A DNA stretch of 64,000 bases, taken from contig NZ_JAKWJU010000002.1 in the NCBI RefSeq assembly GCF_022524345.1, positions 3,782,001-3,846,000 of the forward strand, read 5' to 3'. A model generated the notes under the pieces. That model was not told the origin of the DNA and did not search any database. It was given only the letters and a program-made list of their open reading frames with translations. This document shows, in pieces, positions 43,613 through 52,779 of the stretch (positions are counted from its first letter, which is position 1; each line of letters opens with the position of its first letter). A program made the position numbers and the translations under genes. This stretch comes from Streptomyces marispadix. Its GTDB lineage: Bacteria; Actinomycetota; Actinomycetes; Streptomycetales; Streptomycetaceae.

Positions 43613-45216
43613 GCGGGGCCCCGCGTCCGACGTCGGACCAGGAAGCGAGCCCGGGCCCGAACACGAACCCGGACCCAGTCCCGGACCCGGACCCGGCCGC
43701 GGACCGGGAGCACGCCGGGGCGCACGGCCGCGCGGAGGGCAAGCGGCTGCACCCCGTCACACCGTGGCGGCGTGCGTGGGCGCCCGTCGCCGGGCTCGTC
43801 GCCTTCGCCCTGCACGACTTCGAGCGCATCCGCGAGTGGTACACGCAGCTCACGCCCGGCCGCCTCCTGCTGGCCTTCGCCGTGCTGCTGCCCCTCGCGG
43901 CGGGGTACGGATTCCTGTCCTGGTGGTTCACCAGCTATCTCGTCACCGACACCGAGCTGCGCATCCGTACGGGTCTGGTCTTCCGGCGCACGGCGCATAT
44001 CCGGCTCGACCGAGTCCAGGCCGTCGACGTCGGGCGGCCGCTTCTGGCGCGGGTGGCGGGAGTCGCCAAGCTCAAGCTGGACGTCGTGGGCGCCGAGGCG
44101 AAGGACGAACTGGCTTTCCTCGGCGAGCGCGAGGCGGTCGCCCTGCGCGCCGAACTGCTCGCCCGCGCCGCCGGGATCGCCCCCGAGGCCGCCCCGGAGG
44201 CGGGCGAGGCCCCGGCCCGCGAGATGCTCCGCGTCGACACGCGCACGCTCGTCACCGGGCTGCTGCTGATGGGCAGCGGCTGGGGCGCTCTGCTCGCGGC
44301 GGTGCTCGTCCCGGTCGTCGTGTACGCCGCCAGCGACAGCGTGCTGGGGGCCGTCGCCGCCCTCGCGCCAGCCCTGGGCGGTGTCTGGGCCGGTACGGGC
44401 GGACGTCTGCTCAAGGAGTACGACTGGACGGTCGCCGAGTCGCCCGACGGGCTGCGCCTGGACCACGGCCTGCTGGACCGCGAGCACGCCACCGTGCCTC
44501 CGGGCCGCGTCCAGTCCATACGGATCACCGAGCCGCTGCTCTGGCGTCGACGGGGCTGGGTGCGCGTGGAGCTGGAGATCGCGGGCGCCGGCAAGGACAA
44601 GGGCGGCGTGCTGATCCCCGTGGCGACGCGAGACGACGCGGCAGGCGTACTGGCGCGGGTGCTGCAGGGCGTGGACCTCGCCGCGGCGGCGGGCGTCGCC
44701 GCTCCGGTCCCGCGCCGCGCACGCTGGTGTCTGCCGCTGCTGTGGCGCGGCTGCGGGCACGGGACCACCGACGCCGTCTTCGTCACCCGCAGCGGCCTGG
44801 TCAAGCGCCGGGTCACGCTCGTACCGCATGCGAAGGTGCAGAGCGTGCGCCTCGTACAGGGGCCGTGGCAGCGGAAGTTGAGGCTCGCGGACGTGGCCGT
44901 GGACCACGGTGCGAACGGATGGACGGCGGCTCGGCTGAGGGACGCCGACGAGGCGTACGCCTTGGTGCACGCGCAGGCGGAACGGTCGCGGACGGGGCGC
45001 CGGGAGGCGCGTCCCGACCGGTGGATGACGGGGGGAGCGGGGGCGGGCGCGACGGACGGCGATGCGCCTGGCGCTGCGGGCGGAGAGACGCCGGACGCCG
45101 CAGAGGGAGAGACGGACGGCGATGCGCCCGGTGCGTCGGCGGCGAAGGCCGGGCGGTCCCCGAAGCCGCCCGCCACGGCTGCCATTGAGGACGAGGACCC
45201 GTCAGCCGAAGGGTGA
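43609..45216 (+). CDS. Bacterial PH domain membrane protein, YdbT type
   Basis: A 535-residue YdbT-like protein. Two hydrophobic segments (about 60-110) precede a bPH2 domain ([20 protein letters not shown]), then two more hydrophobic segments (about 215-265), a second bPH2 ([20 protein letters not shown]) and a third ([20 protein letters not shown]). The first 40 residues are Pro/Asp-rich and the last 75 Gly/Ala/Glu-rich. The GTG overlaps the YdbS-type stop. Its stop lies inside the end of the convergent methyltransferase gene (15-bp overlap). Confidence 0.9.
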   Translation: MSGAPRPTSDQEASPGPNTNPDPVPDPDPAADREHAGAHGRAEGKRLHPVTPWRRAWAPVAGLVAFALHDFERIREWYTQLTPGRLLLAFAVLLPLAAGYGFLSWWFTSYLVTDTELRIRTGLVFRRTAHIRLDRVQAVDVGRPLLARVAGVAKLKLDVVGAEAKDELAFLGEREAVALRAELLARAAGIAPEAAPEAGEAPAREMLRVDTRTLVTGLLLMGSGWGALLAAVLVPVVVYAASDSVLGAVAALAPALGGVWAGTGGRLLKEYDWTVAESPDGLRLDHGLLDREHATVPPGRVQSIRITEPLLWRRRGWVRVELEIAGAGKDKGGVLIPVATRDDAAGVLARVLQGVDLAAAAGVAAPVPRRARWCLPLLWRGCGHGTTDAVFVTRSGLVKRRVTLVPHAKVQSVRLVQGPWQRKLRLADVAVDHGANGWTAARLRDADEAYALVHAQAERSRTGRREARPDRWMTGGAGAGATDGDAPGAAGGETPDAAEGETDGDAPGASAAKAGRSPKPPATAAIEDEDPSAEG

Positions 45217-46548
45217 CGGGACGCCGCCTACGGGTTGGATCAGCCAGCCGAAGGCGCCGAGCCCGCCTCGGTCGGTCAGCTCAGCGGCCTCACCGGCCGA
45301 CGCCAACTGCCGTACGTATGCGGCCGGATCGCTCGACGCGAGGGAGAGCGGCGGGCGTGCGCCGTCGATCCCCAGGATGTGGAGGGCGTCGCGCTGGGAG
45401 CGCACGGCGGGAGCGGTGGAGCCCGGGGCACCGACTGAGCCAGGGGCCTCCGAGCCGGCCGCACCTGGGCCTGCGGTGCCCGTTCCGGTGGTCCCGGTGT
45501 ACCTCTCCACCGCCGCGTGTGCGCCTGCCGCCGCGCATGCGTCCAGCGCTACGTGTGCGGTCAGATCCCGGCTGCCGTCCGGTACGGGCGACACCTCGCG
45601 GCCGTCGAGATAGCCGGTGAGCGTGCCGAAGAGAGGGCGGTCCGCGCGGAAGTGCGCGTAGTCGACGGCGACGGCCAGGCCACGGGACAGGGTCCGCACG
45701 GCAGCGGCCCACGCCTCGTCACGGGGCAGCCCGATCTCGGCACGCAGCCCGGGTTCGCCGGTGCGGCCGGGGCCGACTGCTTCGCCGTGCTTGCCGGGTT
45801 CGCCGGACCCACCGGGCTCGCCGGGGCCGTCCGACCCAGCGGTCTCCCCGGTCTCCCCGGTGGTCTCGGGCTCGGGCTCCGGTGCAGCCGGACCGTCCGC
45901 GCCCAGGGGCCACCAGCGGCGCAGCCAGTCCGCGTCCGGACCGTGTACCGGTTCGCCGAGCCGTTCGGCGCCGTCCGAGGTACGTACGAGCACGGTGCGC
46001 GGAACGCCGTCGGAGTCGTTCTCCGCGACGTCGAGCGGGACGTTGTCGAGCCATTCGTTGGCGAACAGCAGACCGGACAGCGACGCGGGGGCAGGCAGCC
46101 GGTGCGACCAGACGATTCGCTCGTCGAGACCGGGGGGACGGGGCGCGCGTTCCACCGCGTAAGGGCGGACGCGCTCGGAGACCTCGTCGGGCAGCGCCTC
46201 CAGTACGCCGGTCAGCAGCTCGCCACGGCCCGCGCCCACGTCCACCATGGCGAGCTCTCGGGGGCGGCCCAGCTCGTCGTCGACGTGGCGCAGCAGGCGT
46301 GCGACCGCGATGGCGAAGAGCCGTGAGACGTGCACGGACGTACGGAAGTGGGCGGCGGGCGGCTCGCGTTCATAGAACCCCGGGCCCGCGTCCTCGGCCC
46401 CCTCTGCCGCGCCGCTCTCCGCCGGGCAGTCGGTGCCGTAGAGCGCCCGCCTGGCCGCGGCCTGCCACGGCAGCCAGAGACCGTCGTCGCAAGGGGAGTC
46501 CGCGGGGCCGCCCGCCGCTTCGCCGCCTCCCCGTTCTCTCGTGTCCAC
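45202..46548 (-). CDS. MidA/NDUFAF7-type SAM-dependent methyltransferase
   Basis: A class I methyltransferase of the DUF185/MidA family, 448 residues. SAM motif I is [20 protein letters not shown], and the family block [18 protein letters not shown] follows. [20 protein letters not shown] precedes motif I, as usual. A disordered Glu/Thr/Gly/Pro insert of about 50 residues interrupts the middle (about 220-270), and another Gly/Ser/Pro stretch lies near the C-terminus. NDUFAF7 methylates Arg85 of the NuoD homologue NDUFS2, and here a nuoD gene is 2.2 kb away. Its stop overlaps that of the convergent YdbT-type gene by 15 bp. Confidence 0.9.
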   Translation of the reverse strand: MDTRERGGGEAAGGPADSPCDDGLWLPWQAAARRALYGTDCPAESGAAEGAEDAGPGFYEREPPAAHFRTSVHVSRLFAIAVARLLRHVDDELGRPRELAMVDVGAGRGELLTGVLEALPDEVSERVRPYAVERAPRPPGLDERIVWSHRLPAPASLSGLLFANEWLDNVPLDVAENDSDGVPRTVLVRTSDGAERLGEPVHGPDADWLRRWWPLGADGPAAPEPEPETTGETGETAGSDGPGEPGGSGEPGKHGEAVGPGRTGEPGLRAEIGLPRDEAWAAAVRTLSRGLAVAVDYAHFRADRPLFGTLTGYLDGREVSPVPDGSRDLTAHVALDACAAAGAHAAVERYTGTTGTGTAGPGAAGSEAPGSVGAPGSTAPAVRSQRDALHILGIDGARPPLSLASSDPAAYVRQLASAGEAAELTDRGGLGAFGWLIQPVGGVPSPFG

Positions 46549-46670
46549 GTCGAGCCACGTTAGGCGAGCCGTGCGGACGGGCCTCCTCCACCTTGCGGAG
46601 TATGCGGGCGCTCAGGGATCGGCCGCCGGTCTGACCCCTGCACGTGCCCGGCCTGAATACGCTGTGTTAT

Positions 46671-47939
46671 GTGAACCGCATCTACGACTTCATCCGCCGG
46701 CATCCCACTTGGGTGGACTGCTGGTGGGCTCTGCTGCTGCTGATGATGTCGGCGGTGTGGCTCATATCGAGCGTGGAGAGCGACGGCGAGGGGCTGCCCC
46801 AGGGGCCGAAGGAGCAGATAGCCGCGGTCCCCATCGTTCTGGCGATGTGCACGGTGGTCGCGCTGCGCCGCCGCGTACCGGAGAAGATGCTGGTGCTGGC
46901 CACGGGCACCGGCGTGGCACAGGTCGTCACCCACGTGGCCATCGGCCCCAGCAACTTCGCCATGCTGGTGATCGTCTTCACCGTGGCCTCCCGCAACATC
47001 CGCTGGGCGTCGCGCTTCGCTCTCTGCGGCGCCCTGCTCGCCCCGACCATCGCCACGCTGCGCTGGCCGGACGAGGACCAGACGCTGGCCGGGACGATAC
47101 TCGGCGACGTCTTCCTGACCGTCACGTTCCTGCTGGCCTGGGTGCTGGGCGACTCGCTGCGTACCCGGCGTGCCTACTACGCGCAGCTGGAGGAGCGCGC
47201 GACTCGTCTGGAGAAGGAGCGCGAGGCACAGACCAAGATCGCGGCGGCTGCCGAACGGGCCCGTATCGCCCGGGAGTTGCACGACGTCGTCGCGCACAAC
47301 GTCTCGGTGATGGTGGTGCAGGCCGACGGCGCCGCCTACGTACTGGACTCGGCGCCCGACCAGGCCCGGCAGGCACTGGAGACCATCTCCGGCACGGGCA
47401 GGCAGGCTCTCGCGGAGATGCGCCGCCTGCTGGGCGTGCTGCGTACGGGAGAGGGCGGAGCCGCGGCGTCCGGTGCCAACGGACATCCGGGCCGTGAGGG
47501 CAGGGACGGCGCGGGCGAGTATCTGCCGCAGCCCGGGATGGAGCAGCTCTCGGAGCTGATCGATCAGGTCAGGGGCGCGGGCCTCGACGTCAGCTTCTCG
47601 ATAGAGGGCACGCCGCGCCCGCTGCCCAGCAGCGTCGAACTGACCGCGTACCGCGTGGTCCAGGAGGCACTGACCAATACGCGCAAGCACGGCGGACCGC
47701 AGGTCGGGGCGACCGTCCGGCTCCGCTACGGCCCCGACGAACTGTCGCTGCTCGCCGAGGACGACGGGCGGGGCGCGGAACGCGACCTGTACGAGGACGG
47801 CGGTACGGACGGACTGGGGCACGGACTCATCGGAATGCGCGAACGAGTCGGCATGGTGGGCGGCAGCCTGGAGACCGGGCCACGGCCCGGAGGCGGCTTC
47901 CGCATCAGCGCCGTGCTGCCGCTGAAGGCCGCCCACTGA
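46671..47939 (+). CDS. Two-component sensor histidine kinase (HisKA_3 type)
   Basis: A membrane sensor kinase of the NarL-partner (DesK-like) class, 422 residues from GTG 46671 (VNRIYDFIRRHPTWVD). Four or five hydrophobic segments lie in about 15-165. The H-box is IARELHDVVAHNVSVMVVQA with the phospho-His in ELHD. The ATPase domain shows EALTNTRKHGG, EDDGRG and GHGLIGMRERVGMVGG. A TACGCT -10-like box at 46658-46663 ends seven bases before the GTG, so the transcript may be leaderless. GTG 46644 is a longer alternative. It pairs with the response regulator downstream. Confidence 0.92.
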   Translation: MNRIYDFIRRHPTWVDCWWALLLLMMSAVWLISSVESDGEGLPQGPKEQIAAVPIVLAMCTVVALRRRVPEKMLVLATGTGVAQVVTHVAIGPSNFAMLVIVFTVASRNIRWASRFALCGALLAPTIATLRWPDEDQTLAGTILGDVFLTVTFLLAWVLGDSLRTRRAYYAQLEERATRLEKEREAQTKIAAAAERARIARELHDVVAHNVSVMVVQADGAAYVLDSAPDQARQALETISGTGRQALAEMRRLLGVLRTGEGGAAASGANGHPGREGRDGAGEYLPQPGMEQLSELIDQVRGAGLDVSFSIEGTPRPLPSSVELTAYRVVQEALTNTRKHGGPQVGATVRLRYGPDELSLLAEDDGRGAERDLYEDGGTDGLGHGLIGMRERVGMVGGSLETGPRPGGGFRISAVLPLKAAH

Positions 47940-48151
47940 GCGGCGGAGGCGGCACCGGCGAGGCGATACAGGGCCCGACTCGTCCTCGTACAGCCCGCAT
48001 CGGCCCCTGCGGACCAGCTAGCTCCCAGAGTCGCCACAGCCCCACAGCTCCATAGACCCCCAGCCCCATAGACCCACAGCCTGATAGACCGCCAGACCCA
48101 CCGACCCACAGCCCGTGAAGCCACACAGCCCGTGAGGAAGGGATCGATCCC

Positions 48152-48838
48152 ATGACGATCCGCGTGATGCTCGTCGACGATCAGATGCTGCTGCGCACCG
48201 GCTTCCGCATGGTGCTGGCCGCCCAGCAGGACATGGAGGTCGTCGCCGAGGCGGGGGACGGCGCGGAGGCGCTGGCGACGCTGCGTTCGACGGCGGTCGA
48301 CGTGGTGCTGATGGACGTACGGATGCCGAACATCGACGGAGTGGAGGCGACACGTCGCATCTGCTCGGGCGGCGAGGGCGGCCCCGGTTCGCCGAAGGTG
48401 CTGATACTGACGACCTTCGACCTCGACGAGTACGCCTTCTCAGCGCTGAAGGCGGGCGCCAGCGGCTTCATGCTCAAGGACGTGCCGCCGGGTGATCTGC
48501 TCGCCGCGATCCGGGCCGTGCACAGCGGGGACGCGGTGGTCGCCCCGAGCACCACCCGGCGCCTCATCGACCGCTTCTCCACGGTGCTTCCCGCGGCCAC
48601 GCCCGAACCCCTCTCGCATGGGCTGGAGCGGCTTACGGACCGCGAGCGCGAGGTGCTGACCCTCGTCGCGCAGGGCCTGTCCAACGGGGAGATCGCCGCC
48701 GAACTGGTGCTCTCCGAGGCCACGGTGAAGACCCATGTGGGCCGCATCCTCGCCAAGCTCGAACTGCGCGACCGCGTGCAGGCGGTCGTGCTCGCATACG
48801 AGGCGAAGCTGGTCAGGGCCGGGGGCGGTGGGACGTAA
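48152..48838 (+). CDS. NarL/LuxR-type response regulator
   Basis: A 228-residue regulator with a receiver domain (acidic pair D9/D10, phospho-acceptor D55 in VVLMDVRMPN, Lys in GFMLKDVPPGDLL) and a C-terminal LuxR HTH (LTDREREVLTLVAQGLSNGE IAAELVLSEATVKTHVGRI). It is the cognate partner of the kinase upstream. The 212-bp spacer between them (47940-48151) contains loose repeats of CCCATAGACC and no gene. The start ATG follows GAGGAAGGG. Targets are unknown. Confidence 0.94.
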   Translation: MTIRVMLVDDQMLLRTGFRMVLAAQQDMEVVAEAGDGAEALATLRSTAVDVVLMDVRMPNIDGVEATRRICSGGEGGPGSPKVLILTTFDLDEYAFSALKAGASGFMLKDVPPGDLLAAIRAVHSGDAVVAPSTTRRLIDRFSTVLPAATPEPLSHGLERLTDREREVLTLVAQGLSNGEIAAELVLSEATVKTHVGRILAKLELRDRVQAVVLAYEAKLVRAGGGGT

Positions 48839-48969
48839 GCCGGGGGTGGTGGGACATGGGAGCGGGACGCGGGGCCCGCACCACACCGGCACCGCACCCA
48901 GTCCCCGCACCTGCTCCGGCACCGGCTCGATGTCCCTGTGCCCCCGACTCGGCGTCGCCGTAAGGGAGT

Positions 48970-50250
48970 TCAGCCGGTTGTGACCATACGCAGGCAGCCG
49001 AGGAATCCGGCGAGTGCCTCCCGTACGTCCTCGTCCGACCACGAGAGTCCGGTAGCGGCGACCGTCACCTCGGTCATCGCCAGTCCCGGAGGTGCGCCCG
49101 GCGGCTCGGTCCAGCGCCTGAAGAGCAGCGTCCCGGTCTCCTCCGCCTGGCGAGCGCCCGCCTCCGTCAATTCGCCTGCCCCGTAAGGCAGCCAGACCTG
49201 GAACTGATGCGTATGGGGCACCCTGGGCCACACCCGCCACCACGAGACCGCGTTCGCGCCCGATCGGCCGGCGCCCGTGTCCGCGCCTTTTCGGTGGGCG
49301 TGCGTGGCCGCTTCCGGGACCGCGCCCATACCCGCTTCTGCGCCCGTGCCCGCTTCCGTGGCGGTGCCCGCGTCCGCCAGTGCGCCGTGCAGCGCCTCGG
49401 CGACGACCCTCGCATGGGCCACGTAGGCGGGCAGACGCGGCAGTTCGCGTTCCAGCCCCACCAGGGCGGAGAGAGCGGCGGGCCACTGCTGGAAGATCTG
49501 GCCGCCGTAGCGGTGGCGCCAGGCCGCGGCCTCCTCGATGACCGTCTCCGGACCGGCGAGCGCCGCCCCCGACAGGCCCCCGAGCGACTTGTAGAAGCTG
49601 ACGTAGACGGTGTCGGCGAGCGAGGCGATTTCGGGGAGCGTACGGCCGAAGTGGGTGGTGCACTCCCACAGCCGTGCGCCGTCGATGTGCACGACCGCGT
49701 CCCGTTCACGTGCCGCGGCGACGGTCGACTCCAGCTCCTCCCAGGACGGCAGCAGGAAGCCCGCCTCGCGCAGCGGCAGTTCGAGCGCCAGCGTGCCGAA
49801 CGGGTCGGCCAGTTCCCGTACTTCGGCGGCCGTGGGCAGGCGTGGCGCGTCCGTCGGGGTGGTCACGCGCAGACCGGTGAGCTGCCGCAGCGCGTCCCGT
49901 TCCCAGCGCACCGGGTGGGCCAGCGGATGCATGGCGACGGTGTCGTTGCCGGTGCGGCCCGCCCAGCAGCGCAGTGCGGCCTGCTGCGCCATCGTCCCGG
50001 TGGGGAAGTACGCGGCGGACTCCGTGCCGAGGGCGGCGGCGGTACGGCGCTCCAGTTCGCCGACGATGCCGTCGGGGTTGCCGTAGACGTCCGGCCAGTC
50101 GGAGAGGTCGTACGCCTCGGCGCCCTCGGCCGACAGCCGCGCGAGCCGTGCGCCGATGCTCCCGCCGACGGGACTCGGGGCGAGGCTGCGCCGTGCGCCG
50201 TTCCACGCGCGCAGCAGTCGTGCGCGTTCCTCCTGCTCGGATGCGGTCAT
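48970..50250 (-). CDS. Threonine-aldolase-like (beta-eliminating lyase) PLP enzyme
   Basis: A fold-type I PLP enzyme of the threonine aldolase/beta-eliminating lyase group, 426 residues. Seen are YFPTGTMAQQAALRCWAGRT, VVHIDGARLWECTTHFGRTL (PLP-ring Asp) and the Schiff-base Lys in VYVSFYKSLGGLSGAALAGP. A Gly/Ala/Thr/Glu-rich insert of about 45 residues breaks the C-terminal domain near 305-350. ATG 50250 is preferred, with GAGG nine bases ahead; ATG 50259 and a start at 50313 are alternatives. Substrate is uncertain. It converges on the response regulator gene, with 131 bp between stops. Confidence 0.88.
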   Translation of the reverse strand: MTASEQEERARLLRAWNGARRSLAPSPVGGSIGARLARLSAEGAEAYDLSDWPDVYGNPDGIVGELERRTAAALGTESAAYFPTGTMAQQAALRCWAGRTGNDTVAMHPLAHPVRWERDALRQLTGLRVTTPTDAPRLPTAAEVRELADPFGTLALELPLREAGFLLPSWEELESTVAAARERDAVVHIDGARLWECTTHFGRTLPEIASLADTVYVSFYKSLGGLSGAALAGPETVIEEAAAWRHRYGGQIFQQWPAALSALVGLERELPRLPAYVAHARVVAEALHGALADAGTATEAGTGAEAGMGAVPEAATHAHRKGADTGAGRSGANAVSWWRVWPRVPHTHQFQVWLPYGAGELTEAGARQAEETGTLLFRRWTEPPGAPPGLAMTEVTVAATGLSWSDEDVREALAGFLGCLRMVTTG

Positions 50251-50659
50251 GGCAGGCATCCTCGCGCCGCCCGGGACCGGGCCGCCAGGGTGCACGGGCC
50301 GGGGCCCGGCCATCGGGAATCCGGGGCGGTCACGGAGCGCTCGGCTCGGTGCGTACGTGGAGCGCTCCGGGAAGGGCTGGGGCGTACGGCGTCCTGGCGT
50401 GCGCCTTGCCGCAGGGCACGTCGCTCCCGAACCTCGTCCGTGCCCGCTTCCCCTGCCCGTTCCCCCGGCTCGTCCCCCCCCCGGCTCGTTCCCTCCCCTC
50501 GCTCCCAGCCCTCGCTTCCGCTGCTGACGCCCGTTCGCCGTCGCCCGGCGGTACGGCCCGCGCCCTCGGCGGCCCGCCCCGGCCGCCAGGGAATAGCATG
50601 GCCGCAGGACGTCCGGTACCCGGCGAGGACCGGAACGGAATACGGAAGGCCGCCACCCC
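50251..50659. other. Divergent promoter region, aldolase-like gene / cofactor operon
   Basis: I see no gene in these 409 bases. A TAGCAT -10-like box near 50593-50598 could serve the DUF2520-panC operon. The middle contains C-rich runs (around 50460-50510). Confidence 0.5.
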
Positions 50660-51631
50660 GTGAACGATCAGACCCCCGCCCAGCCCCCGGACGGCCACCG
50701 CCGGGACGCTCACCGGGACGCCCACCCGGACTCTCACCTCCGTGCCGAGGACCGCCCCGCGCGACTGACGGTGGGCGTCGTGGGCACGGGCCGCGTGGGC
50801 CCGGCGCTCGCCGCCGCGCTGCGCCAGGCGGGACACCGCCCGGTCGCCGCCTCCGGCGTCTCCGAGCGCTCCCGCAGCCGCGCCGCCGAGCTGCTTCCCG
50901 GAGTGCCGCTCGTAGACCCTCCGGAGGTGCTGGCCCGTGCCGAACTGGTGCTGCTCACCGTGCCGGACGACGCGCTCCCCGAGCTGGTCGCCGGGCTCGC
51001 GCGTACCGGCGCCTTCAAGCCGGGCCGCCTCATCGTCCACACCTCAGGGCGGTACGGGACGAGCGTGCTCGAACCCGCCCTGCGCCAGGGGGCGTTGCCC
51101 CTGGCGCTGCATCCGGTGATGACGTTCACCGGTACGCCCGTCGACGTACAGCGGCTGGCGGGGTGCTCGTTCGGAGTCACCGCGCCCGAGGAGCTGCGGC
51201 TGGCCGCGCAGGCTCTCGTCATCGAGATGGGCGGCGAGCCGGAGTGGATCAGCGAGGAGGCACGTCCGCTCTACCATGCGGCGCTCGCGGTGGGCGCCAA
51301 CCATCTCGTCACGCTCGTAGCGCAGTCCATGGATCTGCTGCGCGCCTCCGGTGTCGAGGCGCCCGCGAAGATGCTGGGGCCGCTGCTGGGCGCCGCCCTC
51401 GACAACAGCCTGCGCTCCGGCGACGCCGCCCTCACCGGCCCGGTCGCACGCGGCGACGCGGGCACCGTCTCCGCCCATCTCGCCGAACTCGGCGCACACG
51501 CACCGCGCATGGTGGCCAGCTATCTCGCGATGGCGCGCGCCACCGCGGACCGCGCCATCGACAACGGGCTGCTCAAGCCCGAACTGGCCGAGGAACTGCT
51601 CGACGTACTGTCCGAAGGGGGCCGTCGCTGA
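50660..51631 (+). CDS. Rossmann-like and DUF2520 domain protein
   Basis: A 323-residue NAD(P)-binding protein. The Rossmann motif LTVGVVGTGRVGPALAAAL is at about 36-54, followed by LVLLTVPDDALPELVAGLA and HTSGRYGTSVLEP. The C-terminal DUF2520 helical domain (about 165-320) includes PLYHAALAVGANHLVTLVAQ. The layout recalls ketopantoate reductase, and it adjoins panC here as in other actinobacteria, but the reaction is not established. The first 34 residues are His/Asp/Arg-rich. Its stop shares bases with the panC start (TGATG). Confidence 0.9.
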   Translation: MNDQTPAQPPDGHRRDAHRDAHPDSHLRAEDRPARLTVGVVGTGRVGPALAAALRQAGHRPVAASGVSERSRSRAAELLPGVPLVDPPEVLARAELVLLTVPDDALPELVAGLARTGAFKPGRLIVHTSGRYGTSVLEPALRQGALPLALHPVMTFTGTPVDVQRLAGCSFGVTAPEELRLAAQALVIEMGGEPEWISEEARPLYHAALAVGANHLVTLVAQSMDLLRASGVEAPAKMLGPLLGAALDNSLRSGDAALTGPVARGDAGTVSAHLAELGAHAPRMVASYLAMARATADRAIDNGLLKPELAEELLDVLSEGGRR

Positions 51632-52779
51632 TGGACCGCACGGCGGAGAACGCACAGGCGCACGGCCGCACCCCGGCGGACGCGGCGGACACGACGGACC
51701 CGGCCCCTGCGGGTGAGGTCCCCATGGACCCGGCCCCTGCGGGCGAGGCAGGCACCGCCCGAGCCGGGCGAAACGGCCGCCAGGGCATACGACTTGTCCG
51801 TACGGCGGCCGAACTGCGCGCCACGGCAGCCGAGTCGGCGCCTTCGCGTGACGGCACGGCGAGCGGGCGGCAGGGGACGGCGCTTCGTGCCGTCGTCATG
51901 ACGATGGGCGCGCTGCACGCCGGGCACGCCGCGCTCGTTCGCGCCGCCCGTGAACGGGTCGGCCCACAAGGGCAGGTGGTCGTCACGGTCTTCGTCAACC
52001 CGCTCCAGTTCGGGCCCACGGAGGACTTCGACCGCTATCCGCGCACGCTCGACGCCGATCTCGTCGTGGCCCAAGAGGCGGGCGCGGACGTGGTGTTCGC
52101 ACCGTCGGTCGCGGAGGTCTACCCGGAGACCGCCGAGCACGGTAGCGGAGGTTCGGGGACCACCTCCGTCGGCTCTCAAGTCCGCATCGCCGCCGGGCCG
52201 ATGGGCGAGCGCTTCGAAGGGGCGCACAGACCGGGCCACTTCGACGGCGTGCTCACGGTCGTGGCGAAGCTGCTGCACCTCACGGCACCCGACATCGCGC
52301 TGTACGGCCAGAAAGACGCACAGCAACTCGCCCTGATACGGCGCATGGTGACGGACCTCAACTTCCCGGTGGAGGTCGTCGCCGTGCCCACGGTCCGCGA
52401 GGCGGACGGCATGGCGCTCTCCAGCCGCAACGGCTATCTCTCGGCGGAGGAACGCGCGACCGGACTCGCCCTGTCCAGGGCGCTGTTCGCAGCACGGGAC
52501 ACACTGCCGGACGGCGGCGCACACGCCGCGCTCGCAGCGGCCCGCAAGGTCCTCGACGAGGCCGCCCTCGCCGAACCGCCCCTGCACGTCGACTACTTGG
52601 CGCTGATCGACCCCTCCGACTTCACGGAGATCACCGACCTCGGACGGGCCGGCCGGCCGGGCGGGCCTGACCGGCCCTCAGAAGAGACGGGCGAGGCGGC
52701 CGTGCTCGCGGTCGCCGGACGAGTCGGCGGCACCCGGCTCATCGACAACGTCCGCCTCCCGCTGGGAGCGGCCCGATGA
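51631..52779 (+). CDS. panC: Pantothenate synthetase
   Basis: Joins pantoate and beta-alanine using ATP, the last step to pantothenate. Motifs: VVMTMGALHAGHAALVRAAR (HxGH nucleotide site), TVFVNPLQFGPTEDFDRYPR, HRPGHFDGVLTVVAKLLHL, YGQKDAQQLALIRRMV, and ALSSRNGYLSAEERATG (KMSKS-like loop). At 382 residues it is longer than usual (about 280-330) because of an N-terminal extension of about 50 residues with a duplicated DPAPAGE and a Gly/Pro insert near residue 345. It is coupled to the gene before and to nadB (ATGA). Confidence 0.95.
   Translation: MDRTAENAQAHGRTPADAADTTDPAPAGEVPMDPAPAGEAGTARAGRNGRQGIRLVRTAAELRATAAESAPSRDGTASGRQGTALRAVVMTMGALHAGHAALVRAARERVGPQGQVVVTVFVNPLQFGPTEDFDRYPRTLDADLVVAQEAGADVVFAPSVAEVYPETAEHGSGGSGTTSVGSQVRIAAGPMGERFEGAHRPGHFDGVLTVVAKLLHLTAPDIALYGQKDAQQLALIRRMVTDLNFPVEVVAVPTVREADGMALSSRNGYLSAEERATGLALSRALFAARDTLPDGGAHAALAAARKVLDEAALAEPPLHVDYLALIDPSDFTEITDLGRAGRPGGPDRPSEETGEAAVLAVAGRVGGTRLIDNVRLPLGAAR

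Noticed and set aside
49207..51630. N-terminal extension of panC to a 1190-residue protein
   Set aside because: The frame merely stays open through upstream genes; PanC starts at ATG 51631, coupled to the DUF2520 stop.
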